Shown here: positions 19,689 through 27,056 of the stretch, piece after piece
Numbering within the stretch: position 1 is the stretch's first letter
Layout of the letters: each line of letters opens with the position of its first letter
Assembly: GCA_036002485.1 (NCBI GenBank)
Contig: DASYTI010000067.1
Coordinates: forward strand, 1-58,842
Direction of reading: 5' to 3'
Source of the DNA: Candidatus Methylomirabilota bacterium
GTDB lineage: Bacteria; Methylomirabilota; Methylomirabilia; Rokubacteriales; CSP1-6
Length of the DNA: 58,842 nucleotides
Translations under genes and position numbers: made by a program
Notes under the pieces: model-generated
Told to the model about the DNA's origin: nothing
What the model saw: the letters and a program-made list of their open reading frames with translations, nothing else
Database searches by the model: none

Positions 19689-20942
19689 ATGGCCAAGCCC
19701 CGGGCCCTTCTCGTCGAGGATGATCCGAGCGTGCGGAGCACGCTCACCGAGCTGCTCCAGCATGCCGGTTTCGAGGCCGATGCCGTCGGGAGCGCGGCCG
19801 AGGCCCGGCGCCACGTCGCCGACCATGCCCCGGACTTGGCCGTCCTCGATCTCGTGCTCCCGGACTCCGACGGCGTCACCCTCCTCTCGGACCTGCGCTC
19901 GGGCAGCCCAGAGCTCCGCGCCATCATGGTCACGGGTCATACGGATCCGCGCAGCATCGTGGCCGCGATGCGGGGTGGAGCCCTCGACTATCTGCCCAAG
20001 CCGGTAGACCCCGAGGTCTTCATGCGCCTCTGCCGCTCAGCGGTCGCCGACACCGCCGGGACGTCAGGGACCGCGGCCGTCGAGGCCCTGGTGGGAGGCT
20101 CCCCCTGGACCACCCGCATGAAGCAGACCATCGAGCGGCTGGCCCGGACCCGTCCGGCGGGCGCGCTCGTGAGCGGTGAGCCCGGGGCCGGCAAGACGCA
20201 CCTGGCGCGTGTGCTTCACACCGCCATGGGCCGGAGCGCCCATCCGTGTCTCGTGTACGCCTGCGGCGACTCGGCCAATCCCTCGGTGGATCTCTTCGGT
20301 GTCGCCACGACCTCGGAAGGCGGGCTGGCCACGGCCGTTCAGGGCGGCACCTTGATCCTCGACGATGTCGAGAAGCTCGACGCGCGCCTGCAGGAGCGGC
20401 TGACGAACTGGATCGCCTCGCTGGCCGAGGCCTCCGGCAGAACACCGCTCGTGATCGGTCTCACCACGGGCATGCGCAGGGACGCCCCCCTCCTCGACTC
20501 GCTCGGTCGGGTGGCGCTGGGCATTTCTCCGCTGCGTGAGCGGACCGCCGATATCGAGCCTCTCGCGCGCCACTTCCTGGCCCAGAGCGCGGCAACGCTC
20601 GGCAGGCCCTTCGAAGGCTTCACGCGCGGGGCGATACACCGGCTCATCGGCCATGTGTGGCTGGGAAATGTCCGCGAGCTCGCGCAGGCCGTGGCCCAGG
20701 CCGCCCAGGCCATGCCGGGCGGCGCCCTGCACGCCGACCACTTCCTCGCGGCCGAGCGTGGCTCTTCTGGGCCCGCCTGGGCTCCTACCGGTGAGCCGCG
20801 GCCGCTTCGTGAGATAGAGGACGCGTACATCGATCACGTGATCGGGCTCTGCGGCGGCAACAAGACCCGCGCCGCTAAGATCCTGGGGGTGGCGCGCGAG
20901 ACTCTTCGCATCCGGCTGACCGCTCGGCACTCTCCCGCCTGA
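19689..20942 (+). CDS. NtrC-family response regulator lacking the GAFTGA loop
   Basis: 417 residues: receiver (1-120, Asp54 in AVLDLVLPDSDG, Lys near 103), AAA+ domain (about 140-340) and Fis-type HTH (about 375-415, NKTRAAKILGVARETLRIRL). Walker A is GEPGAGKTH near 163-171. Where sigma-54 activators carry the GAFTGA loop after the LFG motif, this protein goes straight from DLFGVATTSEGGLATAVQ to GGTLILDDVEK, so the loop is gone, and the Walker B DE is DD. It therefore probably cannot remodel sigma-54 polymerase and may act with another sigma factor or as a repressor. The gene follows the hybrid kinase with a 5-nt gap. Confidence 0.93.
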   Translation: MAKPRALLVEDDPSVRSTLTELLQHAGFEADAVGSAAEARRHVADHAPDLAVLDLVLPDSDGVTLLSDLRSGSPELRAIMVTGHTDPRSIVAAMRGGALDYLPKPVDPEVFMRLCRSAVADTAGTSGTAAVEALVGGSPWTTRMKQTIERLARTRPAGALVSGEPGAGKTHLARVLHTAMGRSAHPCLVYACGDSANPSVDLFGVATTSEGGLATAVQGGTLILDDVEKLDARLQERLTNWIASLAEASGRTPLVIGLTTGMRRDAPLLDSLGRVALGISPLRERTADIEPLARHFLAQSAATLGRPFEGFTRGAIHRLIGHVWLGNVRELAQAVAQAAQAMPGGALHADHFLAAERGSSGPAWAPTGEPRPLREIEDAYIDHVIGLCGGNKTRAAKILGVARETLRIRLTARHSPA

Positions 20943-21087
20943 TCGCCACTCAGCTCGAAACCCGGGCAGCGTCTCGGCTTGTCGGACGGGTACTTCCGGA
21001 ATTCTTCCCGCCCTATTTCGGCAACGATTGCCGGAATCCGGGCTGTCAGCGAGGAAACAGCGAATCCCGTCAACAAGTTGGACTGCC

Positions 21088-21103
21088 TGGAATACAGCTT
21101 GCT
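21088..21103 (+). promoter_or_regulatory. Candidate sigma-54 (-24/-12) promoter for the sigma-factor gene
   Basis: TGGAATACAGCTTGCT has the invariant GG (21089-21090) and GC (21101-21102) at the exact 10-base spacing of sigma-54 promoters, and a good TTGCT -12 box. The -24 box is TGGAAT, against the TGGCAC consensus. Upstream, CCGGAAT occurs twice (20997-21003, 21032-21038) and could be activator sites. It sits 45 bases before the start codon of the sigma factor. Confidence 0.5.
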
Positions 21104-21116
21104 CTAAGGTGGAGGT

Positions 21117-21152
21117 ATGAGACACCCAACGCCGCCAAGGAGCCGCCAATGA
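21117..21152 (+). CDS. 11-codon leader ORF overlapping the sigma-factor start
   Basis: ATG at 21117 follows an excellent ribosome site (AAGGTGGAGG, 21106-21115). It encodes MRHPTPPRSRQ and ends at TGA 21150-21152, which overlaps the ATG (21149) of the sigma gene as ATGA. The real sigma gene has only a weaker AAGGAG of its own, inside this ORF. The layout suggests translational coupling or a control peptide. The proline- and arginine-rich content (three Pro, three Arg) could slow ribosomes. No homologue is known to me. Confidence 0.45.
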   Translation: MRHPTPPRSRQ

Positions 21153-21988
21153 AAGCCGTGAGCCAGACCTATCGCTGGCCTTTCGAAACCGCGGGAAGGG
21201 CCGTGAACCGCGAGGAAGTGGATGCCGCCTGGATCGCCTATAGGACAAACCCTTCGGGCGAGGCCAGAGACGTGATCGTCGAACGGTACATCCACCTGGT
21301 GCGCTACATGGCCCGGCGGCTGGGGCGGGCACTGCCGCCCTCGGTCGACCCTGACGACCTCGTGGGCGCGGGCCTCGAGGGCTTTCTGGGGGCGGTCGAC
21401 CGCTTCGATCCCGAGCAGGGAACGGACTTCAGCGTCTACGCGCTCACGCGGATCCGTGGAGCCATGGTGGACTTCGTCCGCGAGATCGATCCGGTGGGAC
21501 GCACCACGCGCCGGCGCCTCCGCGAGGCGGGGCGCGCCGTCGCGGCGCTCGAGCAGGACCGCGGCCATGAGATCTCGGATGCCGAGGCCGCCGAGCATCT
21601 GGGACTGTCCATGGATCGTTACCACGAGCTGATGACCTTCCAGGCCGCAGGCTCTCCCCTCTCGCTCGAGCGGCTCGAGGGAGGCGACGAGGACAATCGC
21701 GGCGCGGCCGCGCACGGGCGCCTCGCCGACCACTCGGAGGGGGATGCCTTGGGCCACGTCCTCGACTCGGAGCGCGCGTACGACGTTGCCGCGCTGGTCA
21801 GCGGGCTTCCGCGAGGACAGCAGCTTGTGCTCCAGCTCTACTACGTGGAGGACCTCAACTTCCGAGAGATCGCCATGATCATGGACATCTCGGAGTCGCG
21901 CGCCACCCAGCTCCACACGGCCGCCGTCCAGGCCCTCCGCTCGGGTCGCGACTGCCTCGAGACGGTCAGCACGCTGGCGCTCGCCTAG
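21149..21988 (+). CDS. FliA/WhiG-family (sigma-28-like) RNA polymerase sigma factor
   Basis: 279 residues. Region 2 starts at about 38 (RDVIVERYIHLVRYMARRLG; PDDLVGAGLEGFLGAVDRFD; the -10-recognition helix TDFSVYALTRIRGAMVDFVR). Region 3 is about 115-165. Region 4 (about 215-265) contains LPRGQQLVLQLYYVEDLNFR and a helix-turn-helix EIAMIMDISESRATQLH. This is the group-3 sigma-70 type used for flagellar, sporulation or stress regulons. No motility gene is in the window, so the regulon is unknown. It lies between the atypical and the canonical NtrC-type regulators and has a leader ORF and possible sigma-54 promoter upstream. It converges on the downstream regulator. Confidence 0.92.
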   Translation: MKAVSQTYRWPFETAGRAVNREEVDAAWIAYRTNPSGEARDVIVERYIHLVRYMARRLGRALPPSVDPDDLVGAGLEGFLGAVDRFDPEQGTDFSVYALTRIRGAMVDFVREIDPVGRTTRRRLREAGRAVAALEQDRGHEISDAEAAEHLGLSMDRYHELMTFQAAGSPLSLERLEGGDEDNRGAAAHGRLADHSEGDALGHVLDSERAYDVAALVSGLPRGQQLVLQLYYVEDLNFREIAMIMDISESRATQLHTAAVQALRSGRDCLETVSTLALA

Positions 21989-22014
21989 GACTCCATCCCA
22001 GTAGTCTCCCTGCC

Positions 22015-22110
22015 CTCGCGAGCAAGAACGTGCCATTTCGAGCGCCGGCTCCGCCGGCTCAATCTGCTTTTGGGGGGAGGCTTCGGAAGGGGGGCGGAGC
22101 CCCCCTCCGA
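22015..22110. repeat. Dispersed 95-nt element ending in a GC-rich hairpin (copy 2)
   Basis: Second copy of the 5799-5893 element, same orientation. The terminal hairpin at 22083-22110 is near perfect: TCGGA, bulged A, GGGGGGC, loop GGA, then GCCCCCC and TCCGA. As with copy 1, it lies exactly at the junction of a convergent gene pair (sigma factor and NtrC-type regulator), 6 bases from the latter's stop. No T-run follows, so it is not a textbook intrinsic terminator. Confidence 0.8.
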
Positions 22111-22116
22111 GCTAAC

Positions 22117-23487
22117 CTAGCCCGCGGGCGGGCTATAGGTCTTGAGCTTGTTGTAGAGCGTCTTCGGGTCCACGCCCAGGACCTTCGCCGCCTGCGTCCG
22201 ATTCCCGCCGACGTGCTTCAGCACCTTCAGGATATGTCGGCGCTCGACCTCGTCGAGGGGGGGCAGCCCTCCCTCCGCATCCGGAGGCGGATTCGGCAGA
22301 TGGAAGGCCACCTCTTCGGCCGTGATCTCTTCTCCCGCCGCCATCACGGCCAGACGCTCGATCATGTTGCGGAGCTCTCGGACATTGCCGGGCCAACGGT
22401 GACTGGTGAGCACCTTGATGGCCTCGGGGGTGAAGCGGATCGCGCGCCCGCGCGGCTGCGCCACCCGCTGGGCGAAATAGCGGATGAGCATCGGAATGTC
22501 CTCGACGCGCTCGCGGAGCGGCGGCACCTCGATGAGCACGACCCCCAGGCGGAAATAGAGATCGTGACGGAAATCGCCGGCCGCCACCGCCTGATCGAGC
22601 CGCTTGTTGGTGGCGGCGATGATCCGCACGTCCACGTGGAGGGTGCGATTGCCGCCCAGGCGCCTGATCTCCCCGCTGTCGAGGGTGCGGAGGAGCTTGG
22701 CCTGCATGGCCTGGCTCATCTCCGCGACCTCGTCGAGGAAGAGCGTCCCGTCGTGGGCGAGCTCGAGGAGGCCTTGCCGCTGGCCCGCCGCCCCCGTGAA
22801 GGAGCCCTTCTCGTGACCGAAGAGCTCGGACTCGAGCAGCTCGTCGAGCAGCGCCGCGCAGTTGATGGCGAGAAATGGCTGATCGCGTCGATCGCTGGTC
22901 CGGTGAACGTAGCGAGCGGCCAGCTCCTTGCCGCTGCCGCTCTCGCCCTGGATGAGGACGTGGGAGCGGGAGTGACCCGCCCGGGTCAGGAGCTCACGCA
23001 GCCGCTCGATGGCCCGGCTCTGGCCCTGCATGGCCGGCTCGGGCTCATGCTGCAGGACGACGCGCCGGAGGGCCCGGTTCTCGTGACGGAGCCGGCGGTG
23101 CTCAGCGGCCCGGGCCACGACTTCGTAGAGCTCGCTCAGCCGGAAAGGCTTGGTGACGTAGTCGAAGGCGCGGAGCTTGAGCGCCTCGATGGCCGTCTCG
23201 ACCTCGGCGTATCCGGTGACAATGATGACTTCGGCGTCATAGCCTTCGGCCCGCATGGCCTGCAGGACCTGGATGCCGTCCTTGCGGGGCATGCGCAGGT
23301 CCATGAGGACGACATCGAACTCCTCCCGGGCGAGGGTCCGGAGGGCGGCCTCGCCGTCCCGGGCGGCGCTGACGACATACCCCTTGCGCTCGAGCCCGGT
23401 GACGACCGTGTCTGACAGGGCAGGGTCGTCTTCCACAACCAGCAGCCGGGTCGCTTTGACCGCGCTCTCTACGACTTCGCTTTCCAT
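22117..23487 (-). CDS. Sigma-54-dependent response regulator (NtrC/AtoC type)
   Basis: 456 residues with three domains. Receiver: Asp63 in VVLMDLRMPRKDG, VVEDDP acidic pocket, Lys in YVTKPF. AAA+ sigma-54 activator: Walker A GESGSGKELAA near 183-193, GHEKGSFTGA near 225 which is the sigma-54 contact loop, GTLFLDEVAEM Walker B, and RWPGNVRELRN. Fis-type HTH: GNRTQAAKVLGVDPKTLYNKL near 428-448. Start ATG 23487; the open frame upstream lacks conserved sequence. It is an orphan (no kinase next to it) and is the only regulator in this block able to activate a sigma-54 promoter, such as the candidate at 21088. Confidence 0.95.
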   Translation of the reverse strand: MESEVVESAVKATRLLVVEDDPALSDTVVTGLERKGYVVSAARDGEAALRTLAREEFDVVLMDLRMPRKDGIQVLQAMRAEGYDAEVIIVTGYAEVETAIEALKLRAFDYVTKPFRLSELYEVVARAAEHRRLRHENRALRRVVLQHEPEPAMQGQSRAIERLRELLTRAGHSRSHVLIQGESGSGKELAARYVHRTSDRRDQPFLAINCAALLDELLESELFGHEKGSFTGAAGQRQGLLELAHDGTLFLDEVAEMSQAMQAKLLRTLDSGEIRRLGGNRTLHVDVRIIAATNKRLDQAVAAGDFRHDLYFRLGVVLIEVPPLRERVEDIPMLIRYFAQRVAQPRGRAIRFTPEAIKVLTSHRWPGNVRELRNMIERLAVMAAGEEITAEEVAFHLPNPPPDAEGGLPPLDEVERRHILKVLKHVGGNRTQAAKVLGVDPKTLYNKLKTYSPPAG

Positions 23488-23649
23488 GCGTATCGGGCAG
23501 CCTTTGGGATCGACGACGGGCGTAGCATGCCGGGCGGTCCCCCTGGGGAGATCGCGACAACCGGCCCGGAGAGTATGACGCAACCCCCCGAAATGTCAAA
23601 CGTTCCTCGAAGTCTCCGGAAGGAGACTGGAGCGGCCGATAACTCGGGC

Positions 23650-23835
23650 ATGGCCGACGAGAAGCACGAGACACCGGACCCGGTCAGGGGCCCGGGAGAC
23701 CGAGATTCTGACGGACTCCTCCCCGTGAGATTCCTCCGCGTGGTCGATGCCCGGCGGCGGCTGGTCCAGGGCTGGCTCACCCCCCAGCCCGAGCTCATCG
23801 CCCGAGCCTTGATCCTCCGCGCCGCGCTCGACTGA
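23650..23835 (+). CDS. Small hypothetical protein
   Basis: 61 residues from ATG 23650, charged and Asp/Arg-rich at the start, with a compact C-terminal half (LPVRFLRVVDARRRLVQGWLT then PELIARALILRAALD). Upstream in-frame ATGs at 23527 and 23575 would lengthen it to 102 or 86 residues. It is divergent from the NtrC-type regulator and convergent with the next small gene, 9 bases from its stop. I do not recognise a family. Coding status rests on position and reading-frame quality only. Confidence 0.35.
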   Translation: MADEKHETPDPVRGPGDRDSDGLLPVRFLRVVDARRRLVQGWLTPQPELIARALILRAALD

Positions 23836-23844
23836 GCAGCGCCC

Positions 23845-24144
23845 TCAGCCCGCGCTCAGCAAGCCAGGGAATCCAGGGGGCGAAGTCGCCTGCCCTTCTC
23901 GTCCCCGCTTGAGCTCGCCCAGAATCTGGCCATCCACCGACGCGAGCTCGCCCTGGGAAACCCGCAGCAGCCATCGCTGGCCACACGAGCAATCGAAGAC
24001 CACGGTGCACTGGCATCCGCCGCGGGCCCCCATGGGCACGTGTATGCGATGGAGGCGGAGACCATGCGAGCCGGCGCACTCGCGAAATCGACCCGTATGA
24101 TCCTGTGCCTCCAGCGTCGCGTTCGAAGGCCGTGCTCTGCTCAT
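23845..24144 (-). CDS. Small cysteine-containing hypothetical protein
   Basis: 99 residues. A cluster CQC-x7-CSCGQRW near 44-58 (four Cys) followed by a short helix LLRVSQGELASVDGQ looks like a small zinc- or thiol-type fold. A further Cys lies near 23. GAGAGG sits just before the ATG at 24144. It converges with the 61-residue gene. I do not recognise a family; a metal-binding role is inference from the Cys pattern. Confidence 0.45.
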   Translation of the reverse strand: MSRARPSNATLEAQDHTGRFRECAGSHGLRLHRIHVPMGARGGCQCTVVFDCSCGQRWLLRVSQGELASVDGQILGELKRGREGQATSPPGFPGLLSAG

Positions 24145-24286
24145 GCCTCTCAGAGGAGCAAGAGCCGTTCCACCCTCTATCTGCCTGATCTTACGATCCT
24201 AGGCGCACAGGAAGCTGACGGCACCCCGCAAAGCCGCCCCAAAATTGGCAGGAAAGCTGCCGAGGCCCGGCATGCGGTTTTGAGTC

Positions 24287-25126
24287 TCAGGCGGGGCGGA
24301 GCTGGTAGATCGCGACGTGTCGAATGGCGGCCACGGGGCGTGATCCGTGACTGACCAGGAGCAGGTCGAGCTCGACGAACTGATGGCCCTTCTTCTCGAA
24401 GAGCCTTTGGACACGCCCGCGCATGCCGAGCCGCTCGCCCACGCGCGCCACGCTCCAGTGACTCCCCTGGCTCTCGACGTGGATCCAGGGGCTCACCCGC
24501 ACATTGCCACTGAGCGCTTTGTTGGCCAGATCCAGGTACGTGCCCGGATGCGCCGGAGCCTCGGGCCCGCGATAGAGCGCCAGCGTCTCGCCAAAGCGAG
24601 CGAGGTACATGGCGGCGCTCTCGGGCGTGAGATGAAGCTCCGGCGTACCCAGGACCCGGAGGCCTTCGAGGTGCGCCCGGCACACCTGCGGTCGCTCGAC
24701 AGGCAGCGCAGCCGTCGCGTAGGTCTCGGCATCGGGGGGGTGCGGGCGCGGCGCGCGCGACAAGCTCATCTGGGCTGAGCCGCATATCTCACCCACCGCG
24801 TTGTGCGCCACGGCCTCGATGCTCACGTGGTCGCCCGTCCGCGACGTGACCCGCGCGCGGATGACGGCCGGCTCGTCGAAATAGATGGGCTTGGCGAAGC
24901 GCGTCCGAAAACTCCCGCCCTCGAGCCATTCCGCCCCCAGCGCCTCGACCACGGGATGCGTGAGCCAGCCATAGACGGTGACGCCGGGAACGAGACCGCC
25001 CTTGAAGCCGTACTGCCGGGCCACGGTGTCCTCGTGAATCTTGTTCTCGCGTGGCTCGGTCGGCTCTGGCGCGCTCACGTGGAACTCGGGCAGCGCCGTG
25101 CCGGGAGTCAGGGCGTCGAAGCTCAT
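24287..25126 (-). CDS. MaoC-like double hot-dog protein
   Basis: 279 residues. The N-terminal half has the hot-dog helix and strand pattern ENKIHEDTVARQYGFKGGLV-PGVTVYGWLTHPVVEA (about 27-63) followed by RFAKPIYFDEPAVIRARVT strands; a second, more divergent hot-dog domain fills about 150-279. Such proteins are enoyl-CoA hydratase-like or lipid thioester binding; here the usual D-x4-H catalytic pair is not evident, although IHEDTV and the following residues offer candidates. It is divergent from hydantoinase B. The function is not assignable beyond the fold. Confidence 0.7.
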   Translation of the reverse strand: MSFDALTPGTALPEFHVSAPEPTEPRENKIHEDTVARQYGFKGGLVPGVTVYGWLTHPVVEALGAEWLEGGSFRTRFAKPIYFDEPAVIRARVTSRTGDHVSIEAVAHNAVGEICGSAQMSLSRAPRPHPPDAETYATAALPVERPQVCRAHLEGLRVLGTPELHLTPESAAMYLARFGETLALYRGPEAPAHPGTYLDLANKALSGNVRVSPWIHVESQGSHWSVARVGERLGMRGRVQRLFEKKGHQFVELDLLLVSHGSRPVAAIRHVAIYQLRPA

Positions 25127-25254
25127 GGCAAGGAGAGACTACCCAGCGGCTCGCTCGAGAGCAAGGCCGGGGAGCGAGCGGTTGCTGCGTCGGGAGCCGG
25201 GGTGATGTACAGTCGCGGAGAAGCTCTCGATCCCCTGCGTCACCGGGAGGTACT

Positions 25255-27054
25255 ATGGCGCTCGACCGAATCACCGTCTCCGTCATCCAGCATCGCCTCG
25301 AATCCATCGTCCAGGAGATGGGCGAAGCCATGCTGCGCACGGCGTATTCGCAGATCCTGAACTCGAGCCGCGACTTCTCGACGGCCGTCTTCGACGGCCA
25401 GGGCCGACTGGCCGCCCAGGCCGAGCATGTGCCCATCCATGTCGGCGCGCTCCCGTGGGCGGTCACGGCCATCACCACCGACTTCGCCGGGCGCATCCGT
25501 CCCGGGGACATGTACCTGCTCAATGATCCGTACCACGGCGGCAATCACCTGCCCGACCTGACCGTGCTCCTGCCCGTCTTCGTGGGCGAGCGCCTGGCCT
25601 TCTGGTCCATCAACCGCGCCCACCAGAGCGACATCGGCGGCGCCACCCACGGCGCCTACAATCCCGGCGCCACGGAGATCTGGCAGGAGGGCCTCCGCAT
25701 CCCTCCCCTCAAGCTCTACGACGCCGGCACCCTGCGGGACGACGTCATGAACATGGTGGCCACCAATGTCCGCCACCCGCGCGACTTTCTGGGCGATCTC
25801 CGAGCCATGATGGGCTCCGCGCGGGTCGGCGAGCGGCGACTTCTCAAGCTGGTGGACGAGTACGGCATCGAGATGTCGACCCTGGCCGTGGGCGAAGTGC
25901 TCGACTCCGCCGAGCGGCAGAGTCGCGCGTGCATCCGGCAATGGAAGGACGGCGTGTACCGGGGCCTGTCCATTCTCGACGACGACGGCCACGGCATCGA
26001 GGACATCAAGCTCCGCGCCACCGTCACCAAGAAGGGCGACAGTCTCATCGTGGATCTGACGGAGTGCGACCCTCAGGTCATCGGCTTTGTCAACTCGTCC
26101 TACCCGAACACGATGTCGGCGGTGCACATGGCCCTGGCGTATCTCATCGATCCACGCATCCCGAAGAACGAGGGCACCTTCCGGCCCGTCGAGGTCAAGG
26201 CGAAGCAGGGCACCATCGTGTGGCCGTATCCGCCGGCCCCGGTGACGCTCGCGACCAACCATTGCGCTCAGGAGGTTGCCGAAGCGGTGATCAAGGCGCT
26301 GGCGGGCGCCTGTCCCGAGCGCGCCCTCGCGGGGTGGTCGCGTCGCTTCCGCATCGCCATCTCCGGCAAGAACCCGCGCAGCGGGCGTCCCTTCATCTGG
26401 CATCTCTTCCACGCGCGCGGGGGCGGCGGCGCCTCGTCCGCGGGCGACGGATGGGAGACTGCGGGAGAGGGCCAGGCGGCCGGGGGGATCAAGTTCGGCA
26501 GCGTGGAAGTGGCCGAGGCGCGCTTCCCTCTGTTCTTCAAGAACCACGAGTTCCGGCCGGATTCGGCGGGCGACGGCCGCTTTCGTGGCGGCGTGGGGTC
26601 GGTCCTCGAGCTGCGCATGGAGACGACGGAGCCGGCGCGCGGCAATACCGCGGGCGACGGGGTGCGCCATCCCTCCTACGGCCTCCTCGGCGGCAAGGAC
26701 GGGCTTCCTCACCGCTACGTGATGGTTGCGGGCGGCAAGCGGCGCGTGCTCAAGACCAAGGAGGCGGGCGTCCCGATTCCCCCGGGCGCCGTCTTCGACA
26801 TCGTCTCCGCGGGGGGCGGCGGATGGGGCAAGCCTGTCCGGCGCGATCCTGAGGCGCGCGCGGCCGATCTCGAGAACGGCTTCGTGACGCGTAGGGGGAG
26901 TGCGGGGGCCATATCTAGGCCCCCGCAGACGAATGATAGTCGGGTCAAGAATCTCTACGCGAAGTCTCGGACGGCGGGGGCCATGTCGAGGCCCCCGCAG
27001 ACGAATGATCGACGGGCTCGAAATCGCAACGCGAAGTCTCGGATGGGACGCTAG
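25255..27054 (+). CDS. hyuB: Hydantoinase B/oxoprolinase family protein
   Basis: 599 residues from ATG 25255, with GGGAGG 5 bases upstream. The family core is clear: SVIQHRLESIVQEMGEAMLR, SSRDFSTAVFDGQGRLAAQA, HVPIHVGALPWAV, GDMYLLNDPYHGGNHLPDL and SINRAHQSDIGG. It is the B subunit of an ATP-dependent cyclic amide hydrolase or acetone-carboxylase-like enzyme, working with HyuA, whose ATG lies 2 nt after its stop. The last 50 or so residues are unusual: they are encoded by two copies of a 70-bp direct repeat (26902-26971 and 26974-27043), giving two related peptides containing ISRPPQTND and MSRPPQTND. The family core probably ends before this tail. Confidence 0.92.
   Translation: MALDRITVSVIQHRLESIVQEMGEAMLRTAYSQILNSSRDFSTAVFDGQGRLAAQAEHVPIHVGALPWAVTAITTDFAGRIRPGDMYLLNDPYHGGNHLPDLTVLLPVFVGERLAFWSINRAHQSDIGGATHGAYNPGATEIWQEGLRIPPLKLYDAGTLRDDVMNMVATNVRHPRDFLGDLRAMMGSARVGERRLLKLVDEYGIEMSTLAVGEVLDSAERQSRACIRQWKDGVYRGLSILDDDGHGIEDIKLRATVTKKGDSLIVDLTECDPQVIGFVNSSYPNTMSAVHMALAYLIDPRIPKNEGTFRPVEVKAKQGTIVWPYPPAPVTLATNHCAQEVAEAVIKALAGACPERALAGWSRRFRIAISGKNPRSGRPFIWHLFHARGGGGASSAGDGWETAGEGQAAGGIKFGSVEVAEARFPLFFKNHEFRPDSAGDGRFRGGVGSVLELRMETTEPARGNTAGDGVRHPSYGLLGGKDGLPHRYVMVAGGKRRVLKTKEAGVPIPPGAVFDIVSAGGGGWGKPVRRDPEARAADLENGFVTRRGSAGAISRPPQTNDSRVKNLYAKSRTAGAMSRPPQTNDRRARNRNAKSRMGR
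26902..27043 (+). repeat. 70-bp tandem direct repeat with internal hairpins, inside the 3' end of hyuB
   Basis: Two 70-bp units (26902-26971 and 26974-27043) of equal length, about three-quarters or more identical. Each begins with a perfect 9-bp stem (GCGGGGGCC/GGCCCCCGC) around a 7-base loop (ATATCTA or ATGTCGA), followed by the identical block GCAGACGAATGAT and ends with GCGAAGTCTCGGA. It is in frame in hyuB and adds the C-terminal tail. Confidence 0.85.
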
Positions 27055-27056
27055 CC

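Noticed and set aside
21149-21988. Sigma factor as evidence of a flagellar operon
   Set aside because: No flagellar or chemotaxis gene is found in the window; the family also serves other regulons.
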